A DNA stretch of 64,000 nt from Myxococcus eversor (GTDB lineage: Bacteria; Myxococcota; Myxococcia; Myxococcales; Myxococcaceae): the NCBI RefSeq assembly GCF_010894455.1, contig NZ_JAAIXY010000002.1:725042-789041 (forward strand), read 5' to 3'. A program made the translations under genes and the position numbers. This document shows positions 17,580 through 22,775 of this stretch, in pieces. The notes beneath the pieces were generated by a model. It did not search any database and was not told where the DNA came from. It saw only the letters and a list, made by a program, of their open reading frames with translations. How positions within the stretch are numbered: position 1 is the stretch's first letter; each line of letters starts with the position of its first letter.

Positions 17580-18539
17580 ATGTACGTGGTCTTCGGAGTC
17601 CTTGCTGGTATCACCGTCTTCGTGCTCGCCCTGCGGCAGTGGTTGCTGCGCAGGGAGGGCGCGCCCAGCCCGAGCGAGCCCTTCGACGGGCACGTCTACC
17701 GGGTCGGCAAGGCGGTCATCGCCGAGCGACGCTGCGAGCAGCCCCGCGCCACGGTCATCGGCATGCACGGCTTCGTGGCGGACATGCGCTACTTCACCCG
17801 CCACTACGGCGAAGCCGACATCCAGCTCATCCTGGTGACGAGCTGCGACTACCACCTGCCCATCACCGCGCCTCGTGAGCAACCCGCCCCCTGGGCGAAA
17901 GTCCCGACGGCGCCGGAGGGCACCATCGCCCACGACGCCGCGGTGCTGGTGCAGGCGCTGGAGCACCTGCCGAAGACGGACCAGGTGCGGGTCCATGGGC
18001 ACTCGCGCGGTGGCGCGGTCGTCCTGGAGGCCGCGAAGCAGCGGCCTGACTTGTTCGAGCGCGTGGAGGTGGTGCTGGAGGCGCCCGTGCTCCCGCAGGC
18101 GCGGCCCTACACGAGCCTGTCGCGCGCACAGCTCTGGCTGCTGCCCTTCCTCATCCCCCTGTGGCGGCGTGCACCCATCGCCCGCCACAACCGGGGCGCC
18201 TGGGGGCCGCTGGAGGACTCGCGCAAGCGGGAGCTCATCATGGCCTTCCCCTTCAACCCGAAGCGGGTGTCGACCATGGTGGCCAACCTGCTGGATATCG
18301 GCGCATGGAGCCGGGAGCGTGACGCGTCGGTGTTCCGGAACGTGCGGCGAGGCACCGTGCTCGTCCCGGGCAAGGACCGGGTGCTGGAGTCCTCCTCCAT
18401 GCTGGAGAGCGCTCAGCGCGGCATGCCCGAGCTCAACGTGGTGAAGCTGGACGGGTGCAGCCACTTCGTCGTGTGGGACCGGCCGGACGCGATGCCCGCG
18501 CTGGCTCGCGTCACGGAGCGTGCCGCCGCGAACGGGTGA
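17580..18539 (+). CDS. Membrane-anchored alpha/beta hydrolase
   Basis: A 319-residue protein with an N-terminal membrane segment (MYVVFGVLAGITVFVLAL) followed by an alpha/beta hydrolase fold. The nucleophile elbow is GHSRGGAVVL, and the probable catalytic histidine is in CSHFVVWDRPD near the end. The HGFVADMRYF segment may form the oxyanion region. The ATG at 17580 follows a GGGAG ribosome-binding site; a TTG at 17568 would add four residues. The substrate is unknown. It begins 45 bases after the acyl-CoA dehydrogenase, so a link to ester or lipid breakdown is possible but not shown. Confidence 0.82.
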   Translation: MYVVFGVLAGITVFVLALRQWLLRREGAPSPSEPFDGHVYRVGKAVIAERRCEQPRATVIGMHGFVADMRYFTRHYGEADIQLILVTSCDYHLPITAPREQPAPWAKVPTAPEGTIAHDAAVLVQALEHLPKTDQVRVHGHSRGGAVVLEAAKQRPDLFERVEVVLEAPVLPQARPYTSLSRAQLWLLPFLIPLWRRAPIARHNRGAWGPLEDSRKRELIMAFPFNPKRVSTMVANLLDIGAWSRERDASVFRNVRRGTVLVPGKDRVLESSSMLESAQRGMPELNVVKLDGCSHFVVWDRPDAMPALARVTERAAANG

Positions 18540-18547
18540 GCGCCCTC

Positions 18548-19507
18548 CTACTTGCGATGCCACCAGCGCTTGCGCGCCGCGCGGACGTCGGACCAGTCCA
18601 CCAGGCTGTCGTGCACGTTCTCCTGCCCCCGCTGGGCGTCGGGCATGTCGCCGGACTCCACCCGGGCGATGAGCTCCGGCAGTCGCGCGTAGAACGTGGG
18701 TGAGCGGTACTGGGGATGCAACGTCCACAGTCCGGGCCCGGTCCCCAGGAAGTCCAGCCGCCACAGTCCCTTGCTCGCCATGGTCCGGGTGACGAGGTTC
18801 TCCGGCTCCCGGTAGGGCGGATTGCCGGCGCGCAGCGCTCGCAGGACGTGGATGGGCGGTGCCAGCCTCGCGCGCAGCGGGCCCAGGCGCCGCGTCATGG
18901 CGTCGCGGTCCACCAGGAAGACGCGGCTGCTGAAGCGGCGGAAGCGGAAGGCCCGCGGTGCGCCATCCGGCTCATACCAGCGGGCATCCACGCCGATGGT
19001 GCCATCCGTCCTGGGAGGACCCGAGAGCGGACTGCAGCTCACCAGCTCCTCACGCGCGGCGAGCTGCTCCGCGGCCTCGGTCACCCACGTCCGCGAGCCA
19101 CCGCCGATGAGCATGTCCGCGTCCAGGTGCAGGACATGCCGGTGCGCTGCCTGGGCCACACCGAAGAAATAGGAGTGATAGGGGCCGCCGCGCGAATCCT
19201 TCATCGGCAGGCGAGTACCGCCGAAGAACCGTTCGGAGAGGGCCTGGGTGGTGGCGGGCGAGTAGTCCACCTCCACCACGCGCACTCGAGGGTCGGCGGC
19301 GCGCAGCTCCGCGAGCAGCGCCTCCATCTTCGGCTTCCGCTCCAGCCACGCCTCGGCGAAGCGACTGCCCTGACTGCGGTGCAGGTCCAGCACCAGCAGG
19401 ATTTCCTGCACGGAGGGACCGAGCTGACGGAGCTGGTGCGGCAGGATGAGCCGCGCGTGCGGATGGTCCGTGGGCGCCAGGTTGATTTGCAGCGTGACGG
19501 GGCTCAT
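18548..19507 (-). CDS. Glycosyltransferase-like protein (GT-A type, unassigned)
   Basis: A 319-residue protein with a GT-A-like layout: an N-terminal segment with EILLVLDLH, RVRVVEVDYS, and a DxD-type motif HLDADM (Asp129, Asp131) that in such enzymes binds the metal and nucleotide sugar. No signal peptide or membrane segment is visible. I do not recognise a specific family or substrate. It is convergent with the hydrolase gene (8-base gap) and about 200 bases from the first tRNA array. The region 19508-19709 downstream of that array contains no gene I can support. Confidence 0.6.
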   Translation of the reverse strand: MSPVTLQINLAPTDHPHARLILPHQLRQLGPSVQEILLVLDLHRSQGSRFAEAWLERKPKMEALLAELRAADPRVRVVEVDYSPATTQALSERFFGGTRLPMKDSRGGPYHSYFFGVAQAAHRHVLHLDADMLIGGGSRTWVTEAAEQLAAREELVSCSPLSGPPRTDGTIGVDARWYEPDGAPRAFRFRRFSSRVFLVDRDAMTRRLGPLRARLAPPIHVLRALRAGNPPYREPENLVTRTMASKGLWRLDFLGTGPGLWTLHPQYRSPTFYARLPELIARVESGDMPDAQRGQENVHDSLVDWSDVRAARKRWWHRK

Positions 19508-19709
19508 GGCTCACCCGCTCCGGCGCACGGCCCAGGAACAACACGGACGTGCCCTGCCCGACACGGCCCTGGGTGGGCCGCGAGGCAAAGGCAGACATCT
19601 ACGAGGTTCGAAGGGGACTCATCCATGGCGGGCAGGCCCTTCCTTGCCACAACCGGATGAATGACTCAACGCGGAGGCGGATTTCCCCGCGCCCTGCTTG
19701 CATCGAGAG

Positions 19710-19782
19710 TGCACGCCCCGGGAGTCGAACCCGGCGAAGTCGGTACGTCAGACCGATGCCGTCACCCGCTGGCTCGGCGTGC
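19710..19782 (-). tRNA. tRNA-Val (anticodon GAC), last gene of tRNA array 1
   Basis: 73 bases, folded by eye. The acceptor stem GCACGCC/GGCGTGC is a perfect 7 pairs, the anticodon stem is TCGGT/ACCGA with loop CTGACGT, the T arm is CCGGG-TTCGACT-CCCGG, and the discriminator is A. Anticodon GAC reads GUC. Position 8 is G rather than the nearly universal U, and the D stem has only three pairs. No CCA follows (CTC is encoded). Confidence 0.85.
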
Positions 19783-19792
19783 ATGCTGCGGA

Positions 19793-19866
19793 TGGTCCTG
19801 GCAGGAATCGAACCTGCGACCTCTCGGTTCGCAACCGAGTGCTCTCATCCCCTGAGCTACAAGACC
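19793..19866 (-). tRNA. tRNA-Arg-like (anticodon GCG), array 1
   Basis: 74 bases. Acceptor GGTCTTG/CAGGACC (one G-U), D arm GCTC...GAGC, anticodon stem CTCGG/CCGAG with loop TTGCGAA, T arm GCAGG-TTCGATT-CCTGC, discriminator A, no CCA. The anticodon GCG would read CGC directly, whereas most bacteria read CGC with the inosine-modified ACG tRNA, so this isoacceptor is rare. Its D and anticodon arms are nearly the same as those of the two Ala tRNAs in array 2, suggesting shared descent, but it lacks the G3-U70 alanine element. Confidence 0.88.
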
Positions 19867-19881
19867 TGAAGAATCGTGTGA

Positions 19882-19954
19882 TGCCCCGTACGGGAGTCGA
19901 ACCCGTCTTTCCGCAGTGAAAGTGCGGCGTCCTCCGCCAATAGACGAACGAGGC
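19882..19954 (-). tRNA. tRNA-Glu (anticodon TTC), array 1
   Basis: 73 bases. Acceptor GCCTCGT/ACGGGGC (one U-G), D arm of tRNA-Glu type (GTCTATTGG...GGAC), anticodon stem CCGCA/TGCGG with loop CTTTCAC, T arm ACGGG-TTCGACT-CCCGT, discriminator A, no CCA. It reads GAA. It is nearly identical to the neighbouring Glu-CTC gene, so the pair arose by local duplication. Confidence 0.92.
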
Positions 19955-19985
19955 GACTGGCTGCTGCGCGACTGAAGTGAAGGAG

Positions 19986-20058
19986 TACCTCGTACGGGAG
20001 TCGAACCCGTCTTTCCGCAGTGAGAGTGCGGTGTCCTTCGCCGATAGACGAACGAGGC
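19986..20058 (-). tRNA. tRNA-Glu (anticodon CTC), first gene of array 1
   Basis: 73 bases. Acceptor GCCTCGT/ACGAGGT (G-U at the first pair), Glu-type D arm, anticodon stem CCGCA/TGCGG with loop CTCTCAC, T arm ACGGG-TTCGACT-CCCGT, discriminator A, no CCA. It reads GAG. Its 5' end lies 38 bases downstream (on the minus strand) of the hairpin at 20097-20127. Confidence 0.92.
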
Positions 20059-20096
20059 AACTGGGTACTGCGAGTGAGGGGACCCGGAAAAAGGAA

Positions 20097-20127
20097 GAGG
20101 CCGGGTCCCCTCTGGGAGCCCGGCCTC
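20097..20127 (-). terminator. GC-rich hairpin with T tract between peptide gene 1 and tRNA array 1
   Basis: On the minus strand GAGGCCGGGCTCCC (20127-20114) can pair with GGGGACCCGGCCTC (20110-20097), and TTCCTTTTT follows, which looks like an intrinsic terminator or attenuator. A third segment CCGGGTCCCC (20087-20078) can instead pair perfectly over 10 bases with GGGGACCCGG of the second arm, so two exclusive structures are possible. The same hairpin type occupies the same place in the second module (22527-22559). Confidence 0.65.
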
Positions 20128-20165
20128 GGAGAGCCATGCCGCGTCGGTCGACGTGGCGTGGAAGC

Positions 20166-20330
20166 TCAGAGTCCGGGTGGAGCACCTCGGAAGGAAGCAA
20201 TCCCCTCCAGGAACTCATCCTCTTCGGAAGCGGTGTCCTGCTCGGTGTTCGCGAACAGCACGGCGATGCCGCGGACAGTGTCGTTCTTGCGCTTGAGATT
20301 CATCGGGCTCATCGGATTCACCGTCGGCAT
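20166..20330 (-). CDS. Short peptide of tRNA-array module 1 (54 aa, unknown function)
   Basis: A 54-residue peptide, not a recognised family. The ATG at 20330 is preceded by AAAGGAGCGGTGACC, a strong ribosome-binding site identical in the second module. The N-terminal part contains SPMN, then NDTV-R-GI; the C-terminal half is acidic (five Glu, including SEEDE) and ends in APPGL. Module 2 encodes a 50-residue relative with SPMN, NDTV-S-GI and a PPGT end. No signal peptide or membrane segment is seen. The conserved beginning and variable end could be those of a regulatory leader peptide for the tRNAs downstream, or of a processed peptide precursor; both are inferences. Longer in-frame starts (to 20369) are rejected because they pass over the conserved promoter and ribosome-binding site. 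Confidence 0.75.
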   Translation of the reverse strand: MPTVNPMSPMNLKRKNDTVRGIAVLFANTEQDTASEEDEFLEGIASFRGAPPGL

Positions 20331-20356
20331 GGTCACCGCTCCTTTCGCCGTGGACA

Positions 20357-20382
20357 GACGCGTCTTCATTTGTCTCCTGACA
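20357..20382 (-). promoter_or_regulatory. ECF-type promoter candidate for module 1
   Basis: On the minus strand TGTCA (20382-20378) is followed after 17 bases by CGTC (20360-20357), which ends 26 bases before the peptide start codon. The same elements with the same spacing and the same distance to the start codon occur in module 2. TGTCA...CGTC resembles the signature I recall for ECF41-type sigma factors. A further shared block GCTGAAACAC lies just upstream. Confidence 0.55.
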
Positions 20383-20580
20383 AGCCGTGTTTCAGCCGTG
20401 TTTCACCCGCCCTAACGTCCCCAGGCGGGAGTGCATATCGGCCGCTCCTCCGGGGCACGCGTTGTCACATGGAATATCGTCGACGGCGTCAGCCCCTCGC
20501 GCACGGAGGAGGGAGCCGAGCTGAGTGCTACGCGCGCCCCTCCCCGCGGGGTTATCTTCCCCACATGAGGAGGGAGTGGG

Positions 20581-21372
20581 ATGCACGAGGGTGAGGCGGT
20601 GGGCGGCTATACGGAGGTGTCTCCCTCGGGCGTCCTGTCGGACCGGGTAGACGCCTTCTGGCGCTTCGTCGCCCCCACTGCCCGGCAAGGAAGCACACCT
20701 CCTCGCGTCCACCGGGTGCTCCCCGACGGCTGCACGGACCTCATCGTCCACTTCCGTGACGCCAGCGCCATCGGCCGTGGCGCCGAACCCCGCCTGATGG
20801 TGGTCGGCCCCATGGAGCGCTTCGCCCTCGTCGACCTGGAGCCGGGCTCGGTGAACCTCGGCATCCGACTCCGGCCGGGCTGGGCGCTCGCGTTGCTCGG
20901 GGTGAGCCCTCGCGAGCTGCGCAACCTGAATGTCCCCGTGGAGGAGTGCGCACCCGCGTTCCGCGCCCTCCATCAGCGACTGGCGTCCTGCCGCTCCGTG
21001 GAGCACGCCATGTCCCTGCTGCGAGAGGAAGTGGCGACGCGCAACGCCACCCCTCGCTACCTGCCGAGGGCACGCACCACCTATGCGCTCCAGTGCCTCC
21101 AGTCCTCCGCCGGGCAGGTGCGGATGTCCTCGCTCGCCCGCACCCTGGGCATCAGTGAGCGCACCCTGCACCGGGATATCCTGGACGAAGCGGGGGTGGC
21201 CCCCAAGCTGCTCGCCCGGGTGCTCCGCTTCCAGCGGGCCGTGGCCCGCCTGCGCACGGGGCAGCAGGACCTGAGCACCCTGGCGCTCGACTGCGGCTAC
21301 TCGGACCAGGCGCACTTCACCCGCGAGGTTCGCGAGCTGGCGGGAGTGTCCCCCACCGGGCTGCTGGAATAA
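20581..21372 (+). CDS. AraC family transcriptional regulator with DUF6597-type N-terminal domain
   Basis: A 263-residue regulator. The N-terminal half carries the SPSGVLSDRVDAFWRF and RVLPDGCTDLIVHF segments typical of the DUF6597 family of AraC regulators; the C-terminal half (about residues 165-263) is an AraC helix-turn-helix domain with LARTLGISERTLHRDI and the second helix region ALDCGYSDQAHFTREVREL. The ATG at 20581 follows GGAGGGAG. A VOC-family gene begins 90 bases downstream, a common pairing for this regulator type. It is divergent from peptide gene 1 over a 250-base intergenic region. Confidence 0.88.
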   Translation: MHEGEAVGGYTEVSPSGVLSDRVDAFWRFVAPTARQGSTPPRVHRVLPDGCTDLIVHFRDASAIGRGAEPRLMVVGPMERFALVDLEPGSVNLGIRLRPGWALALLGVSPRELRNLNVPVEECAPAFRALHQRLASCRSVEHAMSLLREEVATRNATPRYLPRARTTYALQCLQSSAGQVRMSSLARTLGISERTLHRDILDEAGVAPKLLARVLRFQRAVARLRTGQQDLSTLALDCGYSDQAHFTREVRELAGVSPTGLLE

Positions 21373-21462
21373 GTCCTGTCCGAATTCTTCAAGACGCTCC
21401 GGCGAGGCCGTGAGAGACCCACGTCATCCGGCAGCCCCTCACCTTCGCCTCGGAGCGTTCCC

Positions 21463-21852
21463 ATGCAGCTCGGCTATGTCATCCTCTACGTCCCGGATGT
21501 GCCCGCCACCATCGCCTTCTATGAGATGGCGTTCGGCTTGAAGCGGCGCTTCATCCACGAGAGCAACATGTACGGTGAGCTGGAGACGGGCACCACGGCC
21601 CTGGCCTTCGCGTCGGAGGAGATGGCGGCCCAGAATGGCCTCACCGTGCGCTTCCATCGGCCGAAGGAGACCGCCACCGCGGTGGAGGTGGCGCTCGTCA
21701 CTCCGGACGTCGCGGCCGCCTTCCAGCGCTCGGTGCAGTCAGGCGCGAGCCCCGTCCATCCACCCAAGCAGAAGCCCTGGGGACAGACGGTGGCCTACGT
21801 GAAGGACCTCAACGGCGTGCTGGTGGAGATCTGCTCCCCCATCTCCGCCTGA
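21463..21852 (+). CDS. VOC family protein (glyoxalase/bleomycin resistance type)
   Basis: A 129-residue single-unit vicinal oxygen chelate protein. It begins MQLGYVILYVPDVPATIAFYEMAFG, whose YVPDVPATIAFYEMAFG core is the standard VOC opening, and ends in AYVKDLNGVLVEICSP, which carries the metal-ligand glutamate of the fold. The usual N-terminal metal ligand His is replaced (VILYVPDV), so metal use is uncertain. The substrate is unknown. Its stop is 6 bases from the 3' end of the convergent tRNA-Ala, so transcription of tRNA array 2 runs into its antisense strand. Confidence 0.85.
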   Translation: MQLGYVILYVPDVPATIAFYEMAFGLKRRFIHESNMYGELETGTTALAFASEEMAAQNGLTVRFHRPKETATAVEVALVTPDVAAAFQRSVQSGASPVHPPKQKPWGQTVAYVKDLNGVLVEICSPISA

Positions 21853-21858
21853 GGTGAA

Positions 21859-21929
21859 TGGAATCGCCGGGAATCGAACCCGGACCGCTCGGACGCCAGC
21901 CGAGTGCTCTCCCGTTAAGCCACGATCCC
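21859..21929 (-). tRNA. tRNA-Ala (anticodon GGC), last gene of array 2
   Basis: 71 bases. Acceptor GGGATCG/CGATTCC includes G3-U70, the alanine identity pair. Anticodon stem CTCGG/CCGAG with loop CTGGCGT, T arm CCGGG-TTCGATT-CCCGG, discriminator A, no CCA. It reads GCC. Confidence 0.92.
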
Positions 21930-21946
21930 TGAAGGGGTGCTGCCAG

Positions 21947-22017
21947 CGCTCCGACAGGGAATCGAACCCTGTTCACACGGTAGACGGCCGTGCTGCGATC
22001 CAATCGCATCCCGGAGC
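21947..22017 (-). tRNA. tRNA-Asp-like (anticodon GTC) with abnormal anticodon loop, array 2
   Basis: 71 bases. Acceptor GCTCCGG/TCGGAGC, D arm TGCG-ATTGGAT-CGCA, anticodon stem CACGG/CCGTG with loop CCGTCTA, T arm CAGGG-TTCGATT-CCCTG, discriminator G as in Asp tRNAs, no CCA. It departs from normal tRNAs in having G at position 8, C at 33 in place of the universal U33, and U at 37 in place of a purine. It may decode poorly or have a non-ribosomal role (inference). Confidence 0.8.
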
Positions 22018-22033
22018 AAAAACGAACGACACA

Positions 22034-22108
22034 TCTGGATGACAGGATTTGAACCTGCGGCCTCACGGATCCGAACCGTGCGCTCTGGCCAGACTGAGCT
22101 ACATCCAG
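22034..22108 (-). tRNA. tRNA-Pro (anticodon CGG), array 2
   Basis: 75 bases. Acceptor CTGGATG/CATCCAG with the C1-G72 pair typical of bacterial tRNA-Pro, D arm GCTC...GAGC, anticodon stem CACGG/CCGTG with loop TTCGGAT, T arm GCAGG-TTCAAAT-CCTGT, discriminator A, no CCA. It reads CCG. Confidence 0.92.
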
Positions 22109-22136
22109 GAAACCCACTTCCACTGCGTGCGACGAG

Positions 22137-22212
22137 TCGGGACGACTGGATTCGAACCAGCGACCTCACGCACCCCAAGCGTGCGCTCTATTCCAAGCTG
22201 AGCTACGTCCCG
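22137..22212 (-). tRNA. tRNA-Pro (anticodon GGG), array 2
   Basis: 76 bases. Acceptor CGGGACG/CGTCCCG with C1-G72, D arm GCTC...GAGC, anticodon stem CACGC/GCGTG with loop TTGGGGT, T arm GCTGG-TTCGAAT-CCAGT, discriminator A, no CCA. It reads CCC. Confidence 0.92.
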
Positions 22213-22221
22213 AAACCACCA

Positions 22222-22296
22222 TGCCGCGAGCGGGATTCGAACCCGCAACCTCTGCATTCTGAGAGCAGCGCCTCTACCAGGTTGGGCTACCGCGGC
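22222..22296 (-). tRNA. Class I tRNA with Leu anticodon CAG (identity uncertain), array 2
   Basis: 75 bases. Acceptor GCCGCGG/TCGCGGC, D arm GCCC...GAGGC, anticodon stem CTGCT/TGCAG with a U31-U39 mismatch, loop CTCAGAA, five-base variable loop AGGTT, T arm GCGGG-TTCGAAT-CCCGC, discriminator A, no CCA. The anticodon CAG would read the Leu codon CUG, but all standard bacterial Leu tRNAs have a long variable arm, which is absent here. What amino acid it carries cannot be decided from sequence. Confidence 0.85.
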
Positions 22297-22333
22297 GTTT
22301 GAGACAGACACAACGACAACGACTGCAATTGAG

Positions 22334-22405
22334 TGGAGCCGCCGGGATTCGAACCCGGGACCGCTCGGATGCGAACCGAGTGCTCTCCCGCTGAGCTACG
22401 ACCCC
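22334..22405 (-). tRNA. tRNA-Ala (anticodon CGC), array 2
   Basis: 72 bases. Acceptor GGGGTCG/CGGCTCC includes G3-U70, the alanine identity pair. D arm GCTC...GAGC, anticodon stem CTCGG/CCGAG with loop TTCGCAT, T arm CCGGG-TTCGAAT-CCCGG, discriminator A, no CCA. It reads GCG. Confidence 0.92.
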
Positions 22406-22419
22406 ATGAATGTCTTGAA

Positions 22420-22491
22420 AGCAGCCTGCGGGATTTGAACCCGCGTCGTCCTGAGTGGCGCTCAGGTGCCTCGCCTCTCGGCCAAGGCTGC
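22420..22491 (-). tRNA. tRNA-Gly-like (anticodon GCC) with C33, first gene of array 2
   Basis: 72 bases. Acceptor GCAGCCT/AGGCTGC is perfect, D arm GCC-GAGAGGCGA-GGC, anticodon stem CCTGA/TCAGG with loop GCGCCAC, T arm GCGGG-TTCAAAT-CCCGC, discriminator T as in Gly tRNAs, no CCA. Position 33 is C rather than U, and G32 can pair with C38, which would tighten the anticodon loop. This is unusual for an elongator tRNA. Confidence 0.82.
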
Positions 22492-22526
22492 GTGTGCTGG
22501 TGCTGGTGCGTGCCCGGAAAATGAGA

Positions 22527-22559
22527 AGGGCCGGGTTCCCTCTGAGGGAGCCCGGCCCT
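22527..22559 (-). terminator. GC-rich hairpin with T tract between peptide gene 2 and tRNA array 2
   Basis: AGGGCCGGGTTCCC (22527-22540) and GGGAGCCCGGCCCT (22546-22559) form a 14-pair stem with one G-U and a 5-base loop. On the minus strand it is followed by TTCTCATTTT, then CCGGG, which could compete for the second arm. It matches the module 1 hairpin in sequence and position. Confidence 0.65.
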
Positions 22560-22596
22560 GCCTGCCGTGCCACGTTCGAGAACGGGCGCGGAAGAG

Positions 22597-22749
22597 TCAG
22601 GTTCCGGGCGGACGACCGCCGTCGGTATCACCCAGCGGGGCTGGGGCAAGAGCGGTGGCAAGGGCGACGGGCGCGAGCGCGTCGATGCCGCTGACAGTGT
22701 CGTTCAGAATCTCGGGGTTCATCGGGCTCGTCAGGTTCGTCGTCGTCAT
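22597..22749 (-). CDS. Short peptide of tRNA-array module 2 (50 aa, unknown function)
   Basis: A 50-residue peptide beginning MTTTNLTSPMN, then NDTV-S-GI and an Ala/Pro/Leu/Gly-rich tail ending GGRPPGT. It is the counterpart of the module 1 peptide: same SPMN and NDTV.GI pattern, same PPG end, same upstream AAAGGAGCGGTGACCATG and the same promoter spacing. The tail is rich in the amino acids whose tRNAs follow in array 2 (Ala, Pro, Gly, Asp, Leu). No signal peptide or known domain is seen. A role as leader peptide or peptide precursor is an inference. Confidence 0.75.
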   Translation of the reverse strand: MTTTNLTSPMNPEILNDTVSGIDALAPVALATALAPAPLGDTDGGRPPGT

Positions 22750-22775
22750 GGTCACCGCTCCTTTCACCGAGAAAT

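Noticed and set aside
16068..18764. An 898-codon minus-strand open frame
   Set aside because: It is antisense to the acyl-CoA dehydrogenase and hydrolase genes, which have clear catalytic motifs.
19508..19709. Terminator or gene after tRNA array 1
   Set aside because: No stable hairpin with T run and no supported open frame was found in this 200-base stretch.
19549..20218. Short open frames across the first tRNA array
   Set aside because: Same reason: they are translations of tRNA arms, for example repeated ESNP-like peptides.
20437..20470. Sigma-54 promoter on the plus strand before the AraC gene (GGCACGCG...)
   Set aside because: The -12 element is missing at the required spacing.
19710..22491. 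CRISPR array, because of regularly repeated GAATCGAACC-like words
   Set aside because: The repeated words are T-arm sequences of tRNA genes; spacing and flanks do not fit CRISPR repeats.
21854..22661. Several short open frames across the second tRNA array
   Set aside because: They read through tRNA genes whose full cloverleaf folds can be drawn; repeated RIRAVPGSNPG-like peptides are translations of T arms.
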